Assembly (NCBI GenBank): GCA_964628385.1 | Contig: CAZVOD010000058.1 | Span: forward strand, 1 to 28,061 | DNA from: JANQPA01 sp964628385 | Lineage (GTDB): Bacteria > Bacteroidota > Bacteroidia > Chitinophagales > Saprospiraceae | Direction: 5' to 3' | Length of the DNA stretch: 28,061 nucleotides | Part shown: piece after piece, positions 14,964 to 23,391 of the stretch | Layout of the letters: every line of letters starts with the position of its first letter | Position numbering within the stretch: the first letter of the stretch is position 1 | Position numbers and translations under genes: made by a program | Notes under the pieces: model-generated | Seen by the model: the letters and a program-made list of their open reading frames with translations, nothing else | The model's database searches: none | Told to the model about the DNA's origin: nothing

Positions 14964-17558
14964 TCAGAAGTCCATTTTCAATCGTAGATTAATCCTTCTA
15001 GAAGTTAAAAAGTTTGGGATGGCATATTGTTGCTCAAAAACCGTCTTAATCCATGTATTTCCTGCCTGATTTTGGATTTGCATCAAATTAAAAATTTCAA
15101 GGCTCAGCCAGGTGCTTCTGGTAAAGTCCAAAAAGCTTTTTTTGCCCGCTGACCGGCGCTTTTGATCCCAAAGACCAAAGGCAAAACCTATATCTACCCG
15201 GTTGTAGTTGGCAAGCCGGTAAGTATTTCTAAAAATTTGATTATTTCCCAAAAGGCCAAAAGGTAGTCCTGTACCAAATGAAAGGTTTAAGTTCATTTTG
15301 ATATTCTCATTTTTAGGGAGGTAATCCTGGAAAAAGACATTAATATTGAAGGCGCGATCGGTAGGTCGGGGCACATCGTTTACAGGAGTGGCTTCTTCCT
15401 GGCCAATTTCTCTTTCTAAGTGTTGGATGCCATTGAGGTCTTCTCTGGCTCTGAGGAAAGACAGGTTAATCCATGATTCAGCTCCGGGAACAAATTCTCC
15501 ATTTAATCGGACATCCAGGCCGGTTACGTAGCCTACGCCGTCATTTTCGCCGGAATATCTTATCCTGACATTCTCAATTTCATACGATATAAGATCCCAA
15601 ATAGACTTGTAGTAGGCTTCTGTGATCAGGCGAAACTTTTTGGGATTATTTTTTCCTATATAAAAGTCATAAGTCATTCCTCCTACGATATGCATTGACT
15701 TTTGTGCCCGCAGCTCTGTATTAAGGGTCCCATCCATGCGGCGCAGTTCTCTGTAAAAGGCTGGTTGAGCATAAAGTCCTCCGGCAAGTCTAAAAGAAAT
15801 ATCAGCTTTTCCACCCAGTGGCTTATAAAGAATCTGAGCGCGAGGGGAAATCAGTAGCTCATTGTTCAAATCCCAATATTGGGAGCGTATGCCAGCCGAA
15901 ATCTTCCATTCCGCACGATCATCTTCGCGAAAAGTATAGGTATCCTGCAAGTAAACAGAATATCGCATAGAAGATATAGAATTAGTTGATTTTAATACAT
16001 CAAACAACAAAACTTGTGTATCATCGAATGGCAAGGAGTACCCTGCAGAATCCAGCCTTTCCCACTCTCTGATAATATCGTCAATTTCTTCCTGCTGGAC
16101 CTTTAGCCCCCACTGGATGAAGTGGCTGCTGGTAATACCTTCAGAGGTATTACTTTTGGGAATCTCCCAGCCACCTTTATGTTGTAGATTGATAACTCTT
16201 GTATCCAGGCGGTTTCTCACGAATTGATGTTGTGTACCAGTACCAAGTTCTGCCAGTACTTCTCCAAAGTCACTACTGCCCAGGCCCGATTCTATTTGCC
16301 GAAGGCTATAGTCTCCAATAATATCAATATTTTCATTTTCGTCACTGCCATGGGTAGAACCCAAAAATTTCAGGAATATCGGATTTTTAACATTCTCGGG
16401 GATGTAAGTAAACGATACTCCACCCATAGCAGTCGTAAAATCATTCACTTCGCGGCCCTCAAAAACGGTAAAGAGTTGTAGCGCAAAATCGATTAGCCCC
16501 AGTGCCGTATTTCTTTCAGTGGGGACATAGCGATAGTCAGATCGATTGTAATTGGCAATCAGGCCCATCTGCCAGTTTCTGGAAATATCATAAGTGATAT
16601 AAGTTTGTAGGTCTACAAAATTAGGGTTATACTCTCCGCGGGTATCCAGCGTGCTTAGCACATAGCGGGTGTTTCTGTAACGAGCACCAAACAGATAGCG
16701 GAGTTTTCGGTAGTTGCCCTTGTCTGCATCAATACTGCCTTCTAGGTGAGCAGAGCCACCGAGTAAACTGAGCCCCAAAGACCCTCTGAGACTATCCGGG
16801 CGCTTGTAATTAATATCCAGCACGGATGAGAGTTTGTCCCCATATTTGGCTTCAAATCCACCGGAAGAGAAGGACAGGTCTCTGATAAGGTCAATATTGG
16901 GAAAAGAGAGTCCTTCCTGTTGGCTGGCTCTTATCAATTGAGGGCGATATATTTCAAAATCATTGACATACACCAGATTTTCATCGTAGTTACCACCGCG
17001 TACATTGTACTGCGAACTCAGCTCGCCGCCTGTTCCTGAGCTTGCTCCCAGTGCTATATGTGGCAGTACGCTCTCAAAATTACCGGAAGCAGTAGGCAGA
17101 AGCTTAAAAGCAGAAACATCCTCCTTCACCATCCCTCCTTTTTCCAGTTTGCTCTCGCGAACAACAACTTCCAGGTCGCTATCGGCGGGCGCCATACTAA
17201 TATCGACCTGCCTGCTGCTACCCGAAGGCATAGGATTGATCCGGGCTTTTACTTCTTTGTAGCCAATCCTGGAATAGACCAGCGTCAGTGCCGTTTCGGC
17301 AGGAATTTCAATTCGATAACGACCATTGATGGCCGTCTCAGCTGAGACGGATTGGTCTTCAATATAAACTAAAACTAACTCAACAGGCTCTTCAGAAATA
17401 CCATCAACTACAGTACCCGTAATAACGGCATTTTGCCCCGTCTGGGCGGCCATAAACAAAGGAAGGCTCAATAAAAAGCCAATAAGGCAGGAAGTAAAGT
17501 GGATTTTTCTTAGAAATACTCTGAATGTCATGGGAATAAAAAGTCTCATCAGCTTCAT
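14964..17558 (-). CDS. TonB-dependent outer-membrane receptor with carboxypeptidase-like domain
   Basis: The protein has 864 aa. A signal peptide ends near LPLFMAAQ (about residue 39); Met10 is an equally good start (17531). Residues about 46-125 form a CarboxypepD_reg-like domain (VITGTVVDGISEEPVELVLV ... YRIEIPAETALTLVYSRIGY). Then follows the plug (about 145-245, with SSQYNVRGGNYDENLVYVNDFEIYRP and SSGGFEAKYGDKLSSVLDI) and the 22-strand-type barrel, ending in Phe (RINLRLKMDF) as usual for outer-membrane barrels. There is no SusD partner, so this is a stand-alone receptor; the substrate cannot be told from the sequence. It lies 147 nt after rpe and 43 nt before the 55-aa membrane protein on the same strand. 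The barrel appears complete. Confidence 0.92.
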   Translation of the reverse strand: MKLMRLFIPMTFRVFLRKIHFTSCLIGFLLSLPLFMAAQTGQNAVITGTVVDGISEEPVELVLVYIEDQSVSAETAINGRYRIEIPAETALTLVYSRIGYKEVKARINPMPSGSSRQVDISMAPADSDLEVVVRESKLEKGGMVKEDVSAFKLLPTASGNFESVLPHIALGASSGTGGELSSQYNVRGGNYDENLVYVNDFEIYRPQLIRASQQEGLSFPNIDLIRDLSFSSGGFEAKYGDKLSSVLDINYKRPDSLRGSLGLSLLGGSAHLEGSIDADKGNYRKLRYLFGARYRNTRYVLSTLDTRGEYNPNFVDLQTYITYDISRNWQMGLIANYNRSDYRYVPTERNTALGLIDFALQLFTVFEGREVNDFTTAMGGVSFTYIPENVKNPIFLKFLGSTHGSDENENIDIIGDYSLRQIESGLGSSDFGEVLAELGTGTQHQFVRNRLDTRVINLQHKGGWEIPKSNTSEGITSSHFIQWGLKVQQEEIDDIIREWERLDSAGYSLPFDDTQVLLFDVLKSTNSISSMRYSVYLQDTYTFREDDRAEWKISAGIRSQYWDLNNELLISPRAQILYKPLGGKADISFRLAGGLYAQPAFYRELRRMDGTLNTELRAQKSMHIVGGMTYDFYIGKNNPKKFRLITEAYYKSIWDLISYEIENVRIRYSGENDGVGYVTGLDVRLNGEFVPGAESWINLSFLRAREDLNGIQHLEREIGQEEATPVNDVPRPTDRAFNINVFFQDYLPKNENIKMNLNLSFGTGLPFGLLGNNQIFRNTYRLANYNRVDIGFAFGLWDQKRRSAGKKSFLDFTRSTWLSLEIFNLMQIQNQAGNTWIKTVFEQQYAIPNFLTSRRINLRLKMDF

Positions 17559-17705
17559 AATGTCTGGTGTATCATTCTATTTTGCGGAGTGTAAGTTACA
17601 ACCTTCCTTCAAGGTTTAGGTAAGTAATTCTTGTTGAATTGACGACTTTTTGATACTTACTACTGAGCTCCCTGAAAATACTGTTACTATGAAGCTTCAG
17701 CGCTG

Positions 17706-18386
17706 TTAGGTGTAAAAGCTACGGTTGCCTGTTCCTATAGCTTTGAGATCAGCAATAGCTTTTTGTGGGTCATCGGCCTTAAAAACACTGCTGCCCGCTA
17801 CAAGAATATCAGCACCGGCATTCAGTATGGCCTCTGCATTATGCATGCCCACTCCACCATCTATCTCGATCAGCGTCTTGGAGTTCTGTGTGGTAATCAT
17901 ATCCTTGAGCTGGCGAATTTTGGGAATGGTGCGATATATAAATTTTTGACCTCCAAAACCAGGATTGACAGACATTACAATCACCTGATCAATTTCTTCC
18001 AGCACATCTTCCAGCAAAGAGACATGCGTATGTGGATTAAGCGCTACTCCGCTTTTTGCTCCCGAGGCCTTTATCAGTTGCAGCACTCGATGCAAGTGCG
18101 AACAGGCTTCATAGTGAACCGTCAGAATGTCAGCACCTGCATCCCGGAAGGCCTGTACATATTTTTCAGGTTCTACTATCATCAAATGAACATCGAGCGG
18201 TTTTTGGGCCCATTTTTTCATGGCTTCCACTATCATCATTCCAAAAGTGATGTTAGGCACAAAAACGCCGTCCATTACATCGACGTGGATGTAGTCAGCA
18301 GCGCTGTCGTTGATGATTTCTATGGCTTCCTGCAGGCGAGAAAAATCGGCGGCGAGTACAGAAGGTGCAACAAAGTGATTCTTCAT
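17706..18386 (-). CDS. rpe: Ribulose-phosphate 3-epimerase
   Basis: This 226-aa TIM-barrel enzyme interconverts ribulose-5-phosphate and xylulose-5-phosphate in the pentose phosphate pathway, in the cytosol. Visible are Ser9 (VAPSVLAADF), metal ligands His34 and Asp36 in YIHVDVMDGVFVPN, His67 in DVHLMI, Asp176 in IEIDGGV, the phosphate-binding loop NPGFGGQ at 141-147 and VAGSSVF near 196-202. Length and motifs are those of the family. Its 5' region contains a strong minus-strand intrinsic terminator only about 75 nt upstream (18459-18494) and no promoter match between that terminator and the start, which raises the possibility of control by attenuation. The TonB receptor follows on the same strand. 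Confidence 0.96.
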   Translation of the reverse strand: MKNHFVAPSVLAADFSRLQEAIEIINDSAADYIHVDVMDGVFVPNITFGMMIVEAMKKWAQKPLDVHLMIVEPEKYVQAFRDAGADILTVHYEACSHLHRVLQLIKASGAKSGVALNPHTHVSLLEDVLEEIDQVIVMSVNPGFGGQKFIYRTIPKIRQLKDMITTQNSKTLIEIDGGVGMHNAEAILNAGADILVAGSSVFKADDPQKAIADLKAIGTGNRSFYT

Positions 18387-18442
18387 ACGTATAAAAAACT
18401 ATAATGTGTTGTTTGTCTATTAGCTTTGATTTAATATCTATT

Positions 18443-18494
18443 GGCCGAAGGTGAAAATAAAAAAAAACCGGTTAGAAAATCTAACCGGCCTTCG
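18443..18494 (-). terminator. Strong intrinsic terminator upstream of rpe
   Basis: On the minus strand an 8-bp perfect stem (CCGGTTAG/CTAACCGG, 18468-18475 with 18481-18488, 5-nt loop) is followed directly by nine T (18459-18467). The arms CGAAGG (18489-18494) and CCTTCG (18446-18451) flank the whole structure and can pair around it, giving an alternative or extended fold. No long gene lies upstream on this strand, so it ends a small transcript or acts as an attenuator for rpe. Confidence 0.8.
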
Positions 18495-18511
18495 AAAAGA
18501 GCTTTGAGAGG

Positions 18512-18592
18512 CTATCTACATACCAGAGTGAGAATTTCCTTTGAAACTCTCATAACTTCGTCCATGAGATCATAAAATATTCGTGGGATCAT
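18512..18592 (-). CDS. Possible 26-aa small protein or leader peptide
   Basis: ATG at 18592 opens a 26-codon frame ending in TAG at 18512-18514, 18 nt before the terminator stem. The peptide begins MIPRIFYDLMDEVMRVSKEI and looks amphipathic helical. Part of its coding sequence also folds: GAGAGTTTC and GAAATTCTC on the minus strand pair over 9 bp with a 4-nt loop. There is no run of one amino acid that would mark a classical attenuator peptide. It may be only chance within a structured RNA. Confidence 0.28.
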   Translation of the reverse strand: MIPRIFYDLMDEVMRVSKEILTLVCR

Positions 18593-18635
18593 AACATTAT
18601 CAAAAATTTCAAAGCTACTTTATTAGAGATCATAA
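18566..18635. repeat. Three direct repeats of G(A/G)GATCATAA
   Basis: GAGATCATAA (18566-18575), GGGATCATAA (18585-18594) and GAGATCATAA (18626-18635) are spaced 19 and 41 nt apart, close to two and four helical turns. They could be protein binding sites or repeated translation starts (each holds an ATG on the minus strand). Confidence 0.5.
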
Positions 18636-18670
18636 TTTGTTAGTGTAGCTTTTCGTAATTCCTTTCCTTT

Positions 18671-19232
18671 TGATTACAATACAAATATCGTAGTTGCAAA
18701 TTCAATTGCGAAGTACAATATCATTCTATTCTGAAATTTTTCTTATTTTTATTTGAGTTGTAAGTCATTGTTTTATAAGATTTTAACGTTTATATAGTTT
18801 TTGTTACTGGTTTTTAAGGGACTTTTGAAGGTCATTTTTTGCTGAAAAAAAGTTAATTTTTTTTAAAAAAAATGTAAAAAAGCCTTGTAAGTATCCAAAA
18901 AGAGGCATTCAGAAGTATTACTTTCCAATATATTCAGAATCAGTATTATATATTAAAAAGTTATAGTGTGACAGAATTCTGAGCGCTCCTTTGAGCACTA
19001 TTATGACTCGCCTAAAACCATGCATTTTAAGCTTTACTACTCATGAGTTGATCAGGTATGATGCAAAAGATAATATAGATTAAATGAGAATGATTTGTTG
19101 GTAAAAATGGTCTGAAGTGCGTACTTACATTATTGGGACGAATATAAGTTAAAAAGTAACGCGTTGTGTAAAATAAAATGAAAAAAAATATAAGAAAGTG
19201 GTATATAAAGAAGTGTAAGCGGTAAGATTAAA
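18671..19232. other. AT-rich stretch without recognisable genes
   Basis: About 560 nt with long A and T runs (for example 18836-18890) and stops in all frames. The longest frames are under 30 codons; one at 19003-19083 on the plus strand has no supporting feature. A short stem GCGCTC/GAGCAC lies near 18983-18998. I see no RNA gene or element that I can name. Confidence 0.5.
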
Positions 19233-19278
19233 AAAGCAACGGCTAATAGATACTCCCCCCTTGATCCTTAGCCGTCGC
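19233..19278 (-). terminator. Second minus-strand intrinsic terminator, with G6 loop
   Basis: GCAACGGCTAA (19236-19246) pairs with TTAGCCGTCGC (19268-19278) over 11 positions with one mismatch, around a 21-nt loop. On the minus strand the stem is followed at once by TTTTTT, and the loop contains GGGGGG. No minus-strand gene lies upstream, so it should end a small transcript. Confidence 0.65.
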
Positions 19279-19370
19279 CGAAATTGAAATTAGTTCTTGA
19301 ATTTGGAATTATAATTTGCTGACAAAATCTATGAGAAACATTGAAATATGTTTCATCGCTTTGCATTACA
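19233..19370 (-). ncRNA. Candidate small RNA between two divergent regions
   Basis: Minus-strand unit of about 130 nt ending in the terminator with the purine-rich loop. A near-consensus CATATTTG lies at about 19370-19377. A first perfect stem GAAACAT/ATGTTTC (19334-19340 with 19347-19353, 6-nt loop) lies near the 5' end and overlaps the ATG of a 15-codon frame (19309-19356, MKHISMFLIDFVSKL). Layout of two hairpins, the second a terminator with an unpaired G-run, fits a regulatory RNA. No family is recognised. Confidence 0.38.
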
Positions 19371-19511
19371 AATATGAATACTTTTTTCTGTCCATATGTG
19401 TACATTTTTTTTTATAACTGTTGCAACAAAATTAAGGCTAGTACCATATAATTAGGTATGAATCAGTAAATTATCGATTCCAAAAACTATCAATACTGAA
19501 ATTTTAAGATT

Positions 19512-20963
19512 ATGATGCAGAGTAAACTGGTCAAGCATCTTGCGCATTTATCAAAAAAGGATAGAGATAAGTTTAAGCTTTTCGTTGACTCGCCGTACTT
19601 TAATCATCATCAAAAAACAAAGGAATTGCTGGAGATCATCTTGCAGGAAATTGAGGGAGAGCGGAAGAAAAAACTGGGCCGCGAACAGCGCTTTAAGCTG
19701 CTGTTTCCTGAGGAATCTTACGACGATAATGAGCAGCAGCTGCACAATGTCATGTCATATCTCAAAAAGCTTTTTCATAGATTTTTAGCGGTTGAGCAGT
19801 TTGAAAAGGAAGAAGCAGAGGAGCAGTTGTATACTATAGAACACGCCAAACATGCCAATCAGATTGATTTGATGAAAAATAGAGCCAGGCAACTGGAAAA
19901 AAAACTGGATAAGGCTGCTTATAAGGATAGTAAATATCACTATTTATCCTATCGGTTAAATAACTTGATGGGGTTTTATAAAGGAAATTATGAAGATCGT
20001 TCCTCTTCTATTTTTTTTCAGAATATGCTGGATCATTTTGACAGATATTATTTGATAGAAAAGCTAAAAAATTGCTGTCACCTGTTGGCCAACTCCATGA
20101 TTGTCAATACTCGGTATGATTTTGGTATTTTTGAAGCACTACTGAAATTTCTGAGTAACGAGCCGGAACTGCTCGAACAAGAGCCAACGGTTAATCTTTA
20201 CTACACTATTGTTAAGACACTTCTGGATGAGCAGGACCCCTCCAACTATCAAAAGCTCAAGCAAATTCTTAATGGTAATGACATTAAAGAACTTTCACAC
20301 GATGACGTGGGCAACCTCTACACTTTTGCTTATAATTACTGCATCCGAATGATCAACCAAGGAAAACGGGCCTATCAGCGGGAATTATTTGAATTGTATA
20401 AAGAAGCGGTAAAAAAAGAATTTATCATCAAGGATAATAACCTTTCGGAGTGGGATTATAAAAATATTGTAACGCTGGGTTGTAAGCTCAAGGAATTTGA
20501 ATGGACCGAAAAGTTTATTTATGCCTATAAGGATAAACTGCCGGATGAGCAGCGGGAAAATGCCTTCAGTTATAACCTGGGTAATTTGTACTACAATAAA
20601 AAGCAGTACAACGAAGCTATTGATCAGCTCAACCAGACCCGTTTTACGGATGTAAAGTACCACCTCAATACCAATTTCTTGATGTTACGTACCTACTATG
20701 ATCAGCAAGATACGGTAGCCTTGTTATCTCTTATCGAGACTTTCAGAGTATATGTGGTGAGAAATAAGAAAATGACTAATGATGAAAAAAGGGGGTATAC
20801 CAATTTCTTGCGGTTTGCCAGAAAACTGGCTTTGCTCCGTCAAGAGCCTTTGGGTAAGAAGGAACGGATAGAAAAAATGGATGAACTGCATAAAAAAATT
20901 GAACAATCAGAAAATGTGATCAATAAATATTGGCTCCTGGAAGAAAGTCAGTATACTGCGTGA
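19512..20963 (+). CDS. Unknown helical-repeat (TPR-like) protein
   Basis: This 483-aa protein has no signal or membrane segment. It begins with a positively charged helical region (SKLVKHLAHLSKKDRDKFKLFVDSPYFNHHQ), where SPYFN is a distinctive feature, then long helices rich in Lys, Glu, Tyr and Leu. Segments such as AFSYNLGNLYYNKKQYNEAIDQLNQ (residues about 352-376) look like TPR helices, so a solenoid scaffold for protein contacts is likely. Proteins of this kind are frequent in Cytophagales and Saprospiria-like genomes, without a known role as far as I recall. ATG 19512 is followed by a second ATG at 19515. The large AT-rich region upstream separates it from rpe; the next gene follows after 59 nt on the same strand but may be independent. 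Confidence 0.85.
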   Translation: MMQSKLVKHLAHLSKKDRDKFKLFVDSPYFNHHQKTKELLEIILQEIEGERKKKLGREQRFKLLFPEESYDDNEQQLHNVMSYLKKLFHRFLAVEQFEKEEAEEQLYTIEHAKHANQIDLMKNRARQLEKKLDKAAYKDSKYHYLSYRLNNLMGFYKGNYEDRSSSIFFQNMLDHFDRYYLIEKLKNCCHLLANSMIVNTRYDFGIFEALLKFLSNEPELLEQEPTVNLYYTIVKTLLDEQDPSNYQKLKQILNGNDIKELSHDDVGNLYTFAYNYCIRMINQGKRAYQRELFELYKEAVKKEFIIKDNNLSEWDYKNIVTLGCKLKEFEWTEKFIYAYKDKLPDEQRENAFSYNLGNLYYNKKQYNEAIDQLNQTRFTDVKYHLNTNFLMLRTYYDQQDTVALLSLIETFRVYVVRNKKMTNDEKRGYTNFLRFARKLALLRQEPLGKKERIEKMDELHKKIEQSENVINKYWLLEESQYTA

Positions 20964-21022
20964 GTAAAGACCTGCAAAAAACTTGAAGCGTCTTTGCGCA
21001 GTAACTAACTAAATATGTCGAG

Positions 21023-22621
21023 TTGCAATTGATAAGAATCTTTGGAATAGGGTGTATCTGGCTTATGGTGATCGTTTTTAGTGGCTGCTCTTTGGCTGAA
21101 CTACAACCTCAGCGGGTAAGAGAAATGCGCGCCGCCTGGATAACTACTGTTTTTCAGCTGGATTATCCCAAAACAGCAAGTACCAATCCTACTGCTATCA
21201 CTGAACAGTACCGACAGCTGTTGATACAATTAAAAGCTTCGGGGATAAATACCGTCTTTTTTCAGGTCAGAACTGCCGGCGATGCTTTTTATGCCTCCAG
21301 AATTGTCCCCTGGTCTAGGTTTCTTACCGGCAAAGAAGGAATGGGGCCCGATGATCAGTTTGACCCTTTACCTCGTTTTATTGAGCTGGCTCATGAATAC
21401 AATATAGAATTTCACGCCTGGCTCAACCCTTTCAGGGTAACTACTAACCTGGATACCAGCCTGCTGGCAAAGCATCATATTTATCTTCGGCATCCGGAAT
21501 ATACTTTTGAATACGCCGGAAAATTACACCTCGACCCGGGAAATCCCGCTGTCAGAGCTCATTTTCTGAATGTGGTAGAGGAATTATTGGATAATTATGA
21601 ACTGGATGGTATCCACCTGGATGATTATTTCTATCCTTATCCAAAAGGTGGAAAAGGAATACCGGATACTGCCAGTTTTGATAGGTACGGAAAAGCCTTT
21701 TTCGATATTACCGATTGGCGGAGAGCCAATGTCAATACCCTAATTCGGGAACTACATCAACTGGTTAAGCAAAAGCAAGCGTTTCTGGCACTAAGTGTCA
21801 GCCCCTTTGGCGTTTGGAGAACTATTGAAAAGGATGAACGGGGGACACCGATTAGTTCGGCTCTCAGCAGCTACGACGATTTGTATGCTGACGCACTGCT
21901 ATGGTCAGCGGAAGGCTGGGTAGATTTTATCATCCCTCAGCTATACTGGGAGATAGGCCATCCCACGGCTGATTTTGGGCAACTCCTTAATTGGTGGGTG
22001 AATAAGGTTGATGGAAAAAAGCTGATTATCGGTCACGCTGCCTACAAATCTAATCCGGCAGATAAAGCTTCCTGGGAAAATCCAGAAGAGTTGTTGGATC
22101 AATATCGCCTGACGCTTTCCAGGCCTGAAGTCGCCGGTAATGCTTTTTTCAGAGCCAAAAACCTGAACTACCTGAACCTCAGGAGCAGCCTGGATTCTTT
22201 TAAGCGCTTATATTCTCCGCCTGTACTCTTACCGGAGTTAAAAACGGAATTGCCAAGAACAACGGTTGATATCAAATTTTTGGAGCCGGAAGTGAACGGT
22301 GGTTTTGTTCAGCTTTGCTGGAGGGTTCCCAGAAAAACAGAACTGCCACAGGGCTTGCACCCCAAGCAATACGCTTTATTCAGATTTGAAGGATTCAGGG
22401 AAGAGATGAACCTTGAAAAAGCTCGCTTGCTATTTGTCAGTGAGCGTCTGTCAAAAGAGAAAAAATATTGCTTTACTGATCGATTGCCAGCCGCTGATGA
22501 ATATTACAGTTATGCGGTAGCCGCAATAGATCATTACAACAGGATACTACCTGACTCTACCGTTTATACCTTGATCTATCAGGATCGAAAGGTCCGTATC
22601 GTCGCTCCCCGGGCTGATTGA
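21023..22621 (+). CDS. Lipoprotein of the GHL10/DUF187 glycoside hydrolase-like family
   Basis: The protein has up to 532 aa. N-terminal residues form a lipoprotein signal with lipobox FSGC (Cys22). Residues about 32-345 match the GHL10 family (PF02638, formerly DUF187): REMRAAWITTVFQLDYP, FFQVRTAGDAFYAS, EFHAWLNPFRVTT, LDPGNPAVRAHF, and ELDGIHLDDYFYPYP with the acidic residues expected in a TIM-barrel active site. The rest (about 400-532) is a beta-rich extension, perhaps fibronectin III-like. A role in hydrolysing peptidoglycan or other glycans is plausible; the substrate is unknown. No ATG gives a full signal: the start must be TTG at 21023 or TTG at 21029, because the only in-frame ATG lies six residues before the lipobox Cys. 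Its 3' end meets the convergent exonuclease gene after 11 nt. Confidence 0.87.
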   Translation: MQLIRIFGIGCIWLMVIVFSGCSLAELQPQRVREMRAAWITTVFQLDYPKTASTNPTAITEQYRQLLIQLKASGINTVFFQVRTAGDAFYASRIVPWSRFLTGKEGMGPDDQFDPLPRFIELAHEYNIEFHAWLNPFRVTTNLDTSLLAKHHIYLRHPEYTFEYAGKLHLDPGNPAVRAHFLNVVEELLDNYELDGIHLDDYFYPYPKGGKGIPDTASFDRYGKAFFDITDWRRANVNTLIRELHQLVKQKQAFLALSVSPFGVWRTIEKDERGTPISSALSSYDDLYADALLWSAEGWVDFIIPQLYWEIGHPTADFGQLLNWWVNKVDGKKLIIGHAAYKSNPADKASWENPEELLDQYRLTLSRPEVAGNAFFRAKNLNYLNLRSSLDSFKRLYSPPVLLPELKTELPRTTVDIKFLEPEVNGGFVQLCWRVPRKTELPQGLHPKQYALFRFEGFREEMNLEKARLLFVSERLSKEKKYCFTDRLPAADEYYSYAVAAIDHYNRILPDSTVYTLIYQDRKVRIVAPRAD

Positions 22622-22632
22622 TCAAAAGGCAT

Positions 22633-23391
22633 TTACGCCCGATCTACATGAATGACCTGCTCCTCCGTGAGTAAAGGCTGGCGTTTGTACCTGAGAAAAA
22701 GCTGAGCAGTAGCCAGCACATCTTTTTCGCAGTAAAATGAAATTCGGTTCAGGTCTTTTTCTTCCCAGTATACCTGACCTACATTTCCGCCATCGATATC
22801 ATCTTTGGGGGAGGGAAAATCCAGTACGGCTGCCAATAGTTTTAGTGAGGTATAATTTTTGTAGTCGCCAAATTTCCAAAGTTCCATGGTATCCAGGAGG
22901 AATTTGGTTTCCCATGGCTTTTTGCCAGCGATCTGCAGCATACTGGGCAGGCTCATTTGATTGATTACCATCCGGCGACACATATAAGGTACATCAAACT
23001 CACGGATATTATGGCCGCACAAAAAGTACGTTGCCGTATTGTTGTAGTACTCAAATAGTAATCTCGAAAATTCGTGCAATAATTCTTTTTCATTTTCACT
23101 GGCGTAGGACTTCAGGCGGATTTTCAGCGCTTCTTCTTTTTTATCTATTCTTACGATACCTACAGAGATACAAACGATTTTGCCGAATTCGGCATAAATT
23201 CCTGCCATTTCCTTATAAACGGCTGCGACTTCCTGCTCTGTCATGGGCTCTTCCTTGCGCCGCTTAATCTGGTGGGCTTTTATCGTCCATAGTTCTTTCA
23301 TCGTATCACTGAGCCGCTCATACTCGGGTTTTCCGGATACCGTTTCAACATCTATAAATAAAACCTGTGTGATGGGAATGGAGTCTATCAT
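22633..23391 (-). CDS. PolB-like 3'-5' exonuclease (RNase H fold)
   Basis: This 252-aa protein is a stand-alone DEDDy-type exonuclease related to the proofreading domain of family B DNA polymerases (PF10108 type). Exo I is FIDVET (Asp14, Glu16), exo II is GHNIREFDVPY (His127, Asn128, Asp133) and exo III is YCEKDVLATAQL (Tyr220, Asp224). All catalytic acidic residues are present, so it should be active on nucleic acid 3' ends in the cytosol; the biological role is unclear. The segment DIDGGNVGQVYWEE (residues about 198-211) is typical of the family. It is a single gene, convergent with the GHL10 lipoprotein (11 nt between stops). Confidence 0.9.
   Translation of the reverse strand: MIDSIPITQVLFIDVETVSGKPEYERLSDTMKELWTIKAHQIKRRKEEPMTEQEVAAVYKEMAGIYAEFGKIVCISVGIVRIDKKEEALKIRLKSYASENEKELLHEFSRLLFEYYNNTATYFLCGHNIREFDVPYMCRRMVINQMSLPSMLQIAGKKPWETKFLLDTMELWKFGDYKNYTSLKLLAAVLDFPSPKDDIDGGNVGQVYWEEKDLNRISFYCEKDVLATAQLFLRYKRQPLLTEEQVIHVDRA

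Larger units (their letters stand above)
18459..18670 (-). ncRNA. Candidate small structured transcript or rpe leader
   Basis: Minus-strand region ending in the strong terminator above. A weak -7-like GATATTTG lies near 18680. Structures seen on the minus strand: AAAGCTAC/GTAGCTTT (about 18649-18656 with 18613-18620, 8 bp), GAGAGTTTC/GAAATTCTC (9 bp with one wobble), then the terminator. It also carries three direct repeats of TTATGATCYC. No known RNA family is recognised; it may be a small RNA, a small mRNA or a 5' leader of rpe. Confidence 0.4.

Noticed and set aside
17763..18404. 213-codon plus-strand frame opposite rpe
   Set aside because: It lies wholly antisense to a gene with all epimerase motifs; its own translation has no recognisable domain.
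18836..18890. Long A and T runs, considered as origin or bent DNA
   Set aside because: No DnaA-box-like repeats or origin genes nearby; simple AT-rich sequence suffices.
19003..19083. 26-codon plus-strand frame in the AT-rich region
   Set aside because: No promoter, no neighbour, no hydrophobic or charged pattern; expected by chance.
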